A stretch of DNA of 20,355 nucleotides, from the NCBI GenBank assembly GCA_964580575.1, contig CAZOLJ010000076.1, positions 1 to 20,355 on the forward strand. Reading direction: 5' to 3'. A program made the translations under genes and the position numbers. This stretch comes from CAVPDE01 sp964580575 (GTDB lineage: Bacteria > Desulfobacterota > DSM-4660 > Desulfatiglandales > HGW-15). Shown piece by piece: positions 1 to 7,580 of the stretch. Positions within the stretch are counted from its first letter, which is position 1, and each line of letters starts with the position of its first letter. The notes under the pieces were generated by a model. That model was not told the origin of the DNA. It saw nothing but the letters and a program-made list of their open reading frames with translations, and did not search any database.

Positions 1-71
1 TTGTCCAGGCCGGACAGTCCTTGACCGATTTTAGCCGAAACGAATCGACCGGGGCTCTGCGGAGGTTTGCC

Positions 72-1289
72 ATGGAGAACAGCACCATTCAAACTTTTTA
101 TTACACCTTCAGGGACATCAGCAAATCCATACACTCCAGCACGAGAGTGGAAGAGGTTCTGCACCTGGCCGTCAGAAAAACTGCGGAGGCTCTCAATGCC
201 AGAGGGTCGATCCTGAGGATCCTCAACTTGAAAACCGGTGAGTTGGAGTTGAATGCGGCCTATGGCTTGAGCGACCGGTATCTCTCCAAGGGGCACGTCT
301 CCAGCACCAAGGTGATCCAGGAAATCTGCCAGGAGAACAGAGCCATCCTCATAAAAGATCTTGAAACAGACCCTCGTGTGCAATATCCGAAGGAGGCTAA
401 GGAAGAGGGGATCAAGATGATGGTCGACCTCCCTCTCTTCGTGGGACAAAACGTGGTCGGAATCTTGCGGATTTTCTTTGACAAAAGGCGGGAGTTCTCC
501 GAGGAAGAATTGGACTTTGCCGTCGCCATTGCCGAGCAGTGTGCCCTGGCGATTGACAAGGCTCGCCTGATCGAGAAGCAACAGCTCCAATACGACCACC
601 TTGCGATCCAGGCGGACAAGCTCTCCAGCCTGGGCAGAATGGCTGCGGGCATCGCCCATGAGATCAACAATCCCCTTGCCGGAATTCTGCTCTACAGCTC
701 CAACCTGGTCAAGAAAGTGCCTGAAACAGGCCCGCTCAAGAAGGGGCTGGAAGTGATCATCCACGAAACGATCCGGTGCCGGGGAATCATTCAGGATCTC
801 CTCGAGTTCTCCAGGGAGAGGGAGCCTTTAAAAGCCCCGGCCGACCTCAACGAGGTCATCAACAAAGCCTTGAGCATTTTGGCCAACGAGTTTCGCCTCA
901 ACCGAATCTCCTTGGAGAAGCATCTCTCCGACAATCTCCCGAATGTCCTCATCGACGTCAATCAGATCGAGCAGGTCTTCATCAATTTCTTCATGAACGC
1001 CATTGAGGCGATTCAGGGACAGGGTCAGGTCTCCATCCGAAGTTACAGGGATGAAGACAACCAAGGGGTCGTTGTGGAGATCGAAGACAGTGGAATGGGC
1101 ATCCCGCAAGAGCATCTGGAGAGGATTTTCGAACCCTTCTTTTCCACGAAACCGAAAGGAACCGGCCTTGGGCTCGCCGTGAATTACGGGATCGTCCAGA
1201 AACACGGCGGTCAGATCAGGGTGAGCAGCCAGCCCGGCCGTGGAACCACCATGACGATCAGGCTGCCTTATGACCAGGCGAAAACCTGA
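72..1289 (+). CDS. GAF-domain cytoplasmic sensor histidine kinase
   Basis: A two-component sensor kinase of about 405 residues that should autophosphorylate on His and pass the phosphate to the response regulator just downstream. Seen in the sequence: an N-terminal GAF-type sensory domain (about residues 25-165), then a HisKA dimerisation helix with the H-box AAGIAHEINNPLAG (His about 196), then an ATPase domain with N-box NAIEAI, G1 DSGMGIP, the F-box FEPFFSTK and G2 GTGLGLAV. No membrane segment is visible, so it should sense an internal signal, by inference redox state or a metabolite bound by the GAF domain. I chose the ATG at 72 because GGAGG lies six bases upstream (61-65). The frame stays open to the left edge and a TTG at 21 is an alternative, so a longer N terminus cannot be excluded. 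The next gene begins 20 bases after its stop, which points to co-transcription. Confidence 0.9.
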   Translation: MENSTIQTFYYTFRDISKSIHSSTRVEEVLHLAVRKTAEALNARGSILRILNLKTGELELNAAYGLSDRYLSKGHVSSTKVIQEICQENRAILIKDLETDPRVQYPKEAKEEGIKMMVDLPLFVGQNVVGILRIFFDKRREFSEEELDFAVAIAEQCALAIDKARLIEKQQLQYDHLAIQADKLSSLGRMAAGIAHEINNPLAGILLYSSNLVKKVPETGPLKKGLEVIIHETIRCRGIIQDLLEFSREREPLKAPADLNEVINKALSILANEFRLNRISLEKHLSDNLPNVLIDVNQIEQVFINFFMNAIEAIQGQGQVSIRSYRDEDNQGVVVEIEDSGMGIPQEHLERIFEPFFSTKPKGTGLGLAVNYGIVQKHGGQIRVSSQPGRGTTMTIRLPYDQAKT

Positions 1290-1309
1290 GGGGGGAGGAG
1301 TCTCGAACC

Positions 1310-2722
1310 GTGGAACCGATCCGCATCCTGGTCATTGACGACGAACCGGTGATCTGCGAGGGATGCCGCGAGTGCCTCGCCGACCGAGGGCATTCGGTCG
1401 AATCCCGCATGACAGGAAGAGAGGGGCTGGAGGCCATCCTCCAAGGGAGCTATGAAGTCATTCTTTTGGACATGAAGCTCCCCGACCTGGACGGCATGGA
1501 CATCCTTCGCACCCTGAAGAAGGAAAAGCCTGGGGAGAGCATTATCGTGATGACCGGGTACTCCACGGTCAAGAACGCTGTGGACGCCATGAAGCTCGGG
1601 GCCTTTGATTATCTCGCCAAGCCTTTTTCCGAGGATGAGTTGGTGCTCAGTGTGGAGAGGGCGGCGGAGAAAAGGAGGCTGATCCTCGAGAACCTCGCTC
1701 TCAGAAAAGAACTTCTCGATCGCTTCAGCTTCAGCAGCATCGTGGGCGAAGACCCCATGGTCCTTCGAATCTTTGAAGCCATCAAGAAGGTGGGCCCCAC
1801 GGACAGCACCGTGCTTCTCACGGGGGAAAGCGGGACAGGAAAAGAGCTCTTTGCCAGAGCGATCCATTCCCACAGCAACCGTTCGACCAAGCAGTTCATC
1901 CCTGTGGACTGCAGCACCCTGTCGCCCGGACTCCTGGAGAGCGAACTGTTCGGCCATGTGAAAGGAGCCTTCACGGGCGCTGTGCAGGACAAGATAGGGA
2001 TCTTTGAGGTGGCCAACGAGGGTACCCTTTTTCTCGATGACGTGGCGAACCTCTCCATGGAAATGCAAGCCAAACTGCTCCGAGTTCTCGAAACGCGAGA
2101 ATACAAACCGGTCGGGTCGACCCAGTTCAAGAAAACCAACGTGAGAATCATTGCCGCGACCAACAAAGATCTCCGGGGGATGGTTGCTGACGGCTCCTTC
2201 AGGGAAGATCTCTTTTACCGGCTCAATGTTTTTCCCCTGACACTGCCCCCTTTGAGAGACAGAAAAGACGACATTCCCAGGCTGGCTTATCACTTCCTCC
2301 GCGTCTTTTGCAGAAAAACCGGAAAGAGGATCAACGGATTCACAGCCGACGCCCTGGAAGAGCTCGTAAATCATGATTGGCCCGGGAACATTAGACAGCT
2401 CAAGAACGTGGTGGAGCGTCTGGTCATCATGGCGGATCAGAGTGTGGTGAGTCTCCCGGACATGATGGACCACATGCAGTCCAGAAGACCTCTGACAGCA
2501 GATGGGGCACCGGCCACCCTTGAAGAACTCAAGAAGGTCAAGACAACTCTTTTGAAAGGCACCTTTGCCGGTATCGAGAAAGATTTCTTGGTTAGGGCGC
2601 TGAAGGAATCCGGAGGCAACATCACGCTGGCGGCATCTAAGGTCGGCATGCAAAGATCCAACTTCTCTGCGCTGATGAAAAAGCATCACATCTCACCAAC
2701 CGAATCTGCAGAGAAAGGCTAG
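1310..2722 (+). CDS. NtrC-family sigma-54-dependent response regulator
   Basis: A 470-residue enhancer-binding activator of sigma-54 RNA polymerase. Domains in order: a receiver (residues 1-120) with acidic D10/D11, phospho-acceptor D54 in LLDMKLPD and K104; an AAA+ domain with Walker A GESGTGKE (172-179), the sigma-54 contact loop GAFTGA (219-224) and Walker B LFLDD (the family usually has LFLDE); and a Fis-type helix-turn-helix near residues 430-462. The start is GTG at 1310, supported by GGAGGAG nine bases upstream. It follows the sensor kinase by 20 bases, so the kinase is its likely partner. A good sigma-54 promoter and two matching dyads lie downstream, before the double-receiver/hdrA operon; by inference that operon is a target. 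The intact GAFTGA loop says it is an active sigma-54 activator rather than a repressor-type relative. Confidence 0.93.
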   Translation: MEPIRILVIDDEPVICEGCRECLADRGHSVESRMTGREGLEAILQGSYEVILLDMKLPDLDGMDILRTLKKEKPGESIIVMTGYSTVKNAVDAMKLGAFDYLAKPFSEDELVLSVERAAEKRRLILENLALRKELLDRFSFSSIVGEDPMVLRIFEAIKKVGPTDSTVLLTGESGTGKELFARAIHSHSNRSTKQFIPVDCSTLSPGLLESELFGHVKGAFTGAVQDKIGIFEVANEGTLFLDDVANLSMEMQAKLLRVLETREYKPVGSTQFKKTNVRIIAATNKDLRGMVADGSFREDLFYRLNVFPLTLPPLRDRKDDIPRLAYHFLRVFCRKTGKRINGFTADALEELVNHDWPGNIRQLKNVVERLVIMADQSVVSLPDMMDHMQSRRPLTADGAPATLEELKKVKTTLLKGTFAGIEKDFLVRALKESGGNITLAASKVGMQRSNFSALMKKHHISPTESAEKG

Positions 2723-2756
2723 GGCCGAATCGAGGAATTGGGAGATACCGTTCCAA

Positions 2757-2835
2757 TGTCATTTCGACGGTCGGGAGAAATCTTTCTAGAATCAGATCTA
2801 AGATTTCTCAGTCGCTTCGCTCCATCGAAATGACA
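2757..2835. repeat. 79-bp palindromic intergenic repeat (long hairpin)
   Basis: The outer arms TGTCATTTCGA (2757-2767) and TCGAAATGACA (2825-2835) are perfect 11-bp inverted repeats. Inner arms GAGAAATCTT (2775-2784) and AAGATTTCTC (2800-2809) are a perfect 10-bp pair, so the whole unit folds into one long hairpin. From memory, elements with TTTCGA/TCGAAA ends and inner AGATTTCTC arms are dispersed in many bacterial genomes, so I read it as a copy of a repeat family. It begins 35 bases after the NtrC-type gene and could also act as its transcription terminator or protect its mRNA 3' end. Confidence 0.8.
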
Positions 2836-2874
2836 AATATGTTAACCCTAGCAAGCGCCAGAGCCTTCTCGGAA

Positions 2875-2894
2875 CCGTATTGGCTTCTATACGC
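2875..2894. promoter_or_regulatory. Candidate activator-binding dyad, site 1
   Basis: CCGTAT-N8-ATACGC is a 6-8-6 inverted repeat with one mismatch in the outermost base pair. The same geometry and nearly the same arms recur 70 bp downstream (2945-2964). It lies about 190 bp upstream of the -24 element of the sigma-54 promoter, a normal distance for an enhancer of an NtrC-type protein. Assigning it to the regulator at 1310-2722 is inference from proximity. Confidence 0.5.
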
Positions 2895-2944
2895 TGGCAA
2901 CTTCTTTAGATAACAACTACATATCCTTCTTCATCGATTTTCAA

Positions 2945-2964
2945 CCATATAAAGATCTATACGG
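2945..2964. promoter_or_regulatory. Candidate activator-binding dyad, site 2
   Basis: CCATAT-N8-ATACGG is the second copy of the 6-8-6 dyad, with one mismatch between arms. Both sites fit CCRTAT-N8-ATACGS, and they share TCTATACG across the right half. Centre-to-centre spacing between the sites is 70 bp, close to seven helical turns, and this site lies about 100 bp upstream of the -24 element. Paired sites are usual for sigma-54 enhancers. Confidence 0.5.
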
Positions 2965-3063
2965 CTGAACCCTCCTCAACCCGGCGCCATTCCGGTTCAC
3001 TTTTTAACCTATTGGAAACACGGGGTATTAAAATCAGACTTTTTCTCTATCTCATCTCTTCCT

Positions 3064-3079
3064 TGGAACAAAAATTGCT
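3064..3079 (+). promoter_or_regulatory. Sigma-54 (-24/-12) promoter
   Basis: TGGAAC-N5-TTGCT matches the sigma-54 consensus TGGCAC-N5-TTGCW at all but one defined base. The invariant GG (3065-3066) and GC (3077-3078) have the exact required spacing. Transcription would start near 3090 and enter the double-receiver gene at 3148, giving a leader of about 58 bases. The preceding gene encodes a sigma-54 activator, which strengthens the call. Confidence 0.8.
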
Positions 3080-3147
3080 CTAGCCTCTATGCAAAGGATG
3101 AATGCGTCCCGGAGGCATCAAAGATTCCGAGGAAAGGAGGGATCTGT

Positions 3148-4302
3148 ATGAAGGATATGAACAATGCGGAATGGGGTGTCGGGGTGGATTCTGCGAAAGG
3201 ACAGAAAATCCTGATCATGGAAGATGAGACGAGTGTGGCCGAGGGCTTGCAGATGATCCTGGAGGACGAAGGCTACGAGGTGGACCTTGCCTTCACAGGC
3301 CGGAGCGCCATGGACACGTTGAGGAAAAAGGGGGTGGATCTGCTGGTGGCGGACCTGAGATTGCCGGACATGGACGGCATGGAAGTGGTTCGTGAGGTGA
3401 AAGCCAAGCGCCCGGCAACCAAAGTGATTGTGATCACCGGTTACCCCTCTGTATCCTCGGCCGTGGATGCCATGAAGCTCGGCGTGTCCGACTACCTGCC
3501 AAAACCCTTTTGGGGCGATGATTTCAAAACAGCGGTGGAGAACGTCTTCAAAGAGGGGAAAGAAGCCACCCTCAAGCAAGAGCCGGACAGAGTCGAAACG
3601 AAGAAAGCCCGGTGGGATGTGGAGGGCGAGGACTTTGATTCGGAAGACCCTGGCCACCCTCGCATCCTCATCATGGAAGATGAACCGAGCCTGGCTGAGG
3701 GGCTCAAAATGGTTCTCTCGGAACAAGGGTATCGTGTATCCCTGGCGGATACAGGAATCCGTGCTCTCGGTTCCTTGACAGGAAAAAACTATGACCTCAT
3801 GGTCGCAGACCTGAGGTTGCCGGACATGGACGGCATGGAAGTCCTCCGCTTGATCAAAGAGACCAAGCCGGAAACAGAGGTCATCGTCATGACGGGGTAC
3901 GCCTCGGTCGTCTCGGCTGTGGAATCCATGAAGCTCGGGGCCCTGGACTATCTGCCCAAACCCTTCACCGAAGACGAGTTCAAGGCAGCAGTGGCAAAGG
4001 CTGTCAAAGTGAAGAAGGAGGCTGTGCCCGAAGTAAAAGTTGCCCCGGCCGTGACCGAACAGGAGCGCCTGATTCAACGCCGCGAGGTCAGCCGGGTCTT
4101 GGACAGGACCACTCAGGACCGGAGCTTCTGGAGAGATCTGATGGAGGTCGGATCTGAGGCGCTCAGCGGCTATCACCTCTCCAATGAAGCCAAGGCGGCC
4201 ATCGTGTCAGGAGACCTGCGATGGATCAATCAAAACGTGGGTGAACTGACTCAAAAGCAGCTCATGTTCATCTACAAGCGCCTGGAACGAGAGGCCTGGT
4301 AG
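3148..4302 (+). CDS. Double-receiver response regulator without DNA-binding domain
   Basis: A 384-residue protein with two complete CheY-like receivers and no recognisable output domain. Receiver 1 (about 19-135) has D26, phospho-acceptor D69 in VADLRLPD and K119. Receiver 2 (about 170-288) has D178, D221 in the same motif and K271. The two receivers share the 13 residues ADLRLPDMDGMEV and 26 identical bases (3361-3386 and 3817-3842), which points to internal duplication. A charged linker follows, then a helical tail of about 75 residues (WRDLMEVGSEALSGY, then KAAIVSGDL) that I cannot assign firmly; it faintly recalls the small LigA-type helical fold. The start is ATG at 3148 with AGGAAAGGAGGGATC just upstream. 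It is the first gene after the sigma-54 promoter and ends 13 bases before hdrA, so it may tune that complex or relay phosphate from the upstream kinase by protein contact. No function is established. Confidence 0.88.
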   Translation: MKDMNNAEWGVGVDSAKGQKILIMEDETSVAEGLQMILEDEGYEVDLAFTGRSAMDTLRKKGVDLLVADLRLPDMDGMEVVREVKAKRPATKVIVITGYPSVSSAVDAMKLGVSDYLPKPFWGDDFKTAVENVFKEGKEATLKQEPDRVETKKARWDVEGEDFDSEDPGHPRILIMEDEPSLAEGLKMVLSEQGYRVSLADTGIRALGSLTGKNYDLMVADLRLPDMDGMEVLRLIKETKPETEVIVMTGYASVVSAVESMKLGALDYLPKPFTEDEFKAAVAKAVKVKKEAVPEVKVAPAVTEQERLIQRREVSRVLDRTTQDRSFWRDLMEVGSEALSGYHLSNEAKAAIVSGDLRWINQNVGELTQKQLMFIYKRLEREAW

Positions 4303-4315
4303 CCTGGAGGGGGGC

Positions 4316-7300
4316 ATGAACCCTATCCGTCCAAACCAGGACACGCAAGGTTCGGTGATGGTGGTTGGAGGCGGAATTGCCGGGATGCAGGCGGCGCTGG
4401 ACATGGCCAATTCCGGGTTCTTTGTGCACCTCGTGGAGAGGTCCCCGGCCATCGGCGGCACCATGGCCCAGCTGGACAAGACCTTTCCCACCAATGACTG
4501 CGCCATGTGAATCCTGGCTCCCAAGCTGGTCGAGGTCGGCCGGCACCTGAACATCGAGCTCCTGACCCTGTCCGAGGTCACGGACGTGCAAGGGGAGGAC
4601 GGCGCCTTCAGCGTGGAAGTCCTCACCCATCCCCGGTCCGTGGACATGGCTCGTTGCATTGCCTGCGGGGCCTGTGCGGAAAAATGCCCGAAGAAAACTC
4701 CTGATGAGTTCAACGAGGGACTGAGCAACCGGAAAGCCGCCTATGTGAAATACGCTCAGGCCGTTCCCCTCAAGTATGTGATTGATAGGGACCACTGCAT
4801 CTATTTCCAGAAAGGAAAGTGCCGGGCCTGCGAGAAATACTGCCCTAGCCATGCGGTTGACTTTGAGCAAAGGGAACAGAGGAGAATCATCCGCACCGGC
4901 TCTATCCTCCTTGCCCCGGGGTTTACGGTCTTTGACCCTTCAAAGCATCCTGCCTATTGCTACGGGAAAAACCCCAATGTGGTGACGAGCCTGGAATTCG
5001 AGCGGGTTCTGAGCGCCACAGGCCCTTATCAGGGGCACCTGCACCGGCCTTCGGATGAAAGGGTTCCGGAGAAGGTGGCATGGATTCAGTGTGTCGGGTC
5101 AAGGGATCTTCACCGTTGCGACAATGGGTACTGCTCCTCTGTGTGCTGCATGGCCGCCGTCAAGCAAGCGATCGTCGCAAAAGAACACGCTGGCGGCAAT
5201 CTGGACTGCGCTATTTTCTACATGGACCTGCGCACCCACGGAAAGGATTTTGAAAAATACCTTGAGGATGCCAGGAAAAAGCACGGGGTCCGCTTTATCC
5301 AGTGCCGAGTGCCCGCTATCGACGCTGCCCGGGAAAAAGGAGATCTCCTCATTCCTTACGTCAATCCCCAGGGTGAACAAGTGGAGGAGACCTTTCACAT
5401 GGTCGTCCTGTCCGTAGGTTTGGAAGTAGCCTCCGGAGCGGTGAGTCTTGCACAGAATCTCGGCATTGATTTGACAGAGGGCCGGTTTTGCAAAACCTCC
5501 TCCTTCCATCCTGTGGCCACTTCCAGGAAGGGCATCTATGTATGCGGTGCTTTTCAGGGGCCCAAAGACATTCCCCAGTCCGTGATTGAAGCAGGCGCAG
5601 CCGCCTGTGCAGCCACGGGACGACTCACTCAGGCTCGTCACACCCAAACCCGGAAGACCATCAGACCCCTGGAAAAAGAGATCACCCGGGAAGATCCGAA
5701 GATCGGGGTCTTTATCTGCCACTGCGGAAAGAACATCGGAGGGATCGTCAACGTCCCTGAGGTGGCGGCCTACGCAAGGACCTTGCCCAACGTGACCTTT
5801 GTCACAGAGAACCTCTTCACCTGTTCCCAGGACACCCAGGACAAGATGCGGGCCCTCATTCTCGACCAGGGCCTCAACCGGATTGTGGTCGCAGCCTGCA
5901 CGCCGAGAACCCACGAAGGCCTTTTCCAGGAGACCATGGTGAGCGCCGGTTTGAACAAGTACCTTCTGGAGATGGCCAACATACGGAACCAGGATTCGTG
6001 GGTTCACGCATCTGATCCACAAGGCGCCACGGAAAAGGCAAAAGACCTGGTTCGGATGGCTGTGGCCAAGGTTTCCCTGATGGGGCCTCTCATGGAAACC
6101 GACATCCCCATGTGCCCGAAGGCCTTGGTGGTGGGCGGCGGAATCTCGGGAATGACGGCTGCGAAAAACCTGGCCCTCCATGGTTACACCGTGGCCCTTG
6201 TGGAGCGCTCTTCGCTCTTAGGAGGACAAGCCCGCCGCCTCTTCAAGACATGGCAGGGAGAAGACGTCCAGCAGAACCTCAGGGAACTCCTTGAGGCTGT
6301 GGCGTCCGACCCGAACATCCGGATCCACCTTGAGACGGAAGTGAGCAAGGTCGAGGGCTTTGTGGGCAAGTTCAAATCGACTCTACGGTCAGGATCACAG
6401 GAAGAGATCCTGGATCACGGGATCGCGGTGATCGCCACAGGGGCCCAAGAACACAAGCCTGAGGAATATCATTACGGTCACGACCCCAGGGTGCTCACCC
6501 ATCTTGAGCTGGACGAAAAGCTCCTGCATCACGATCCATCGTTGAGGGACATCCGCTCCGCGGTGTTCATCCAGTGTGTCGGTTCCCGCGAACCGAAAAG
6601 ACCCTATTGCTCGAAAGTCTGCTGCACCCACTCCATCGGGAGTGCCCTTCATTTGAAGGAACTCCATCCGGACATGAACATCACCATCCTCTACAGGGAC
6701 ATCCGGACCTATGGCGAGAGGGAATACCTTTACCGAAACGCCCGTCTCGCAGGGGTTGTCTTCATCCAGTATGCTGCGGACCGTAAGCCGGAGATCACGC
6801 CGAAGGAAGAAGGGCTTGAGATCGAAGTCATGGACCAGAACCTGGGACAGACGGTGCGCATGAGAGCGGACCTCCTGGTTCTCGCCTCTGCCGTGGTCCC
6901 TCACAGGAATGAACACCTGGCGCAGCTGTTCAAGATCCCTGTGAACGAAGAGGGGTTCTTTGTAGAAGCTCACGCAAAGCTCGGGCCTTCGGAGTTTGCC
7001 ACGCCTGGGCTTTTTCTCTGCGGCATGGCTCATTATCCCAAACCCATTGACGAAAGCGTCGCCCATGCCCTGGCCGCCACGTCAAGAGCGCTCACCTTCC
7101 TGAGCAGGGAAAGCATCCAGGTCGGAGGCATTGTTTCACGCATCCTGGCTGAGCGATGTTCCGCGTGCATGGGGTGCATCCAGGTCTGCCCTTATGAAGC
7201 AATCACCCTGAACAGGGAGAAGCATGCCGCTGAAATCAACGAGGCCTTGTGCAAAGGGTGTGGGGCGTGTGCCGCCACCTGTCCCTCAGAGGCGGTGGTG

Positions 7301-7357
7301 CTGAGCGGCTTTGATCACAGGCAACTCTATGCGCAAATCAGAAGTGCGCTCTTATAA
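4316..7357 (+). CDS. hdrA: Tandem HdrA flavoprotein, selenocysteine-containing
   Basis: HdrA is the FAD and iron-sulfur subunit that performs flavin-based electron bifurcation in heterodisulfide reductase-type complexes. Read through the TGA at 4508-4510 as Sec65, the protein has 1013 residues, well above the usual 650 or so, because two HdrA units are fused. Unit 1 (1-450) lacks the HdrA N-terminal domain. It starts at the FAD motif VVGGGIAG, carries DCAM-Sec where the family has DCSMC, and has clusters at C114/117/120/124 and C161/169/172/176. Unit 2 has the N-terminal domain (about 460-595, FICHCGKNIGG), a second FAD motif VVGGGISG near 603, and a C-terminal ferredoxin with C948/951/954/958 and C979/982/985/989. 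Both units keep the CVGSR...CxxVCC cluster motif. Unit 2 lacks DCSMC. The start is ATG at 4316 after GGAGGGGGG. Sequence on both sides of the TGA matches HdrA without a break, so it is not a frameshift. Confidence 0.92.
4508..4546 (+). promoter_or_regulatory. UGA (Sec65) and candidate bacterial SECIS in hdrA
   Basis: The in-frame TGA is at 4508-4510. The downstream RNA can form an interrupted stem closing an apical GGTCG loop (4528-4532), which places the GGU 20-22 bases after the U of UGA, almost the same spacing as in fdhA. The stem is imperfect, with several mismatches by eye, so the structure is less certain than the recoding itself. Confidence 0.55.
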
Positions 7358-7359
7358 CA

Positions 7360-7480
7360 GGCTGCTGAAAAACGCCCATCTACGGCGTTGCCCTCATCCC
7401 TCGTTATTGCGACGTACTGGACTGTACGTCTCACTCCTCGGGACTTCGGGCGCCTTGTATCTGGACGTTTTTGAGCAGCC
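7360..7480. repeat. 121-bp palindromic repeat, MITE-like
   Basis: Terminal arms at 7360-7374 (GGCTGCTGAAAAACG) and 7466-7480 (CGTTTTTGAGCAGCC) are inverted repeats with one mismatch. The centre holds a perfect hairpin GACGTAC-N6-GTACGTC (7411-7430), and the flanks between are partly complementary, so the unit folds into one long cruciform. I recall similar units with GCTGCT...AGCAGC ends recurring in deltaproteobacterial genomes. It starts two bases after the hdrA stop and may end or stabilise the hdrA part of the message. No transposase is present. Confidence 0.75.
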
Positions 7481-7483
7481 CGG

Positions 7484-7565
7484 GTCCCCTTCCTTGGCAC
7501 CGGCTCTCCGTGGCGAGGGTACTGCGGAGGATGGAGGAGGGGATAAAGGGGAGGGAGAAGTCTAG
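7484..7565. repeat. G-rich intergenic repeat upstream of mvhD
   Basis: The left part has TCCCCTTCC and the right part a purine run of the form GGAGGAGGGGATAAAGGGGA (from 7533). A near-identical run occurs after fdhA (11217-11241), and related C-rich/G-rich arms flank the MvhD 3' end. It fills the gap between the palindrome and the mvhD ribosome site and appears non-coding. Confidence 0.55.
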
Positions 7566-7580
7566 CCCGAGGAGGGAAAA

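Noticed and set aside
21..71. Upstream TTG start for the histidine kinase
   Set aside because: The ATG at 72 has a strong GGAGG at ideal spacing; the earlier TTG has none visible, although a longer form reaching past the left edge cannot be fully excluded.
1268..2689. 473-codon open frame on the minus strand opposite the NtrC-type regulator
   Set aside because: It mirrors a well-supported gene; its protein shows no family features and arises from codon bias of the plus strand.
2757..2835. CRISPR-like repeat
   Set aside because: It is a single palindrome; no regularly spaced direct repeats occur anywhere in the window.
3118..4176. 352-codon minus-strand frame opposite the double-receiver gene
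   Set aside because: Internal repetition in its translation only reflects the duplicated receivers on the plus strand.
7311..7565. 84-codon frame across the hdrA end and the palindromic repeat
   Set aside because: It lies in repeat DNA, overlaps hdrA out of frame and lacks a ribosome site.
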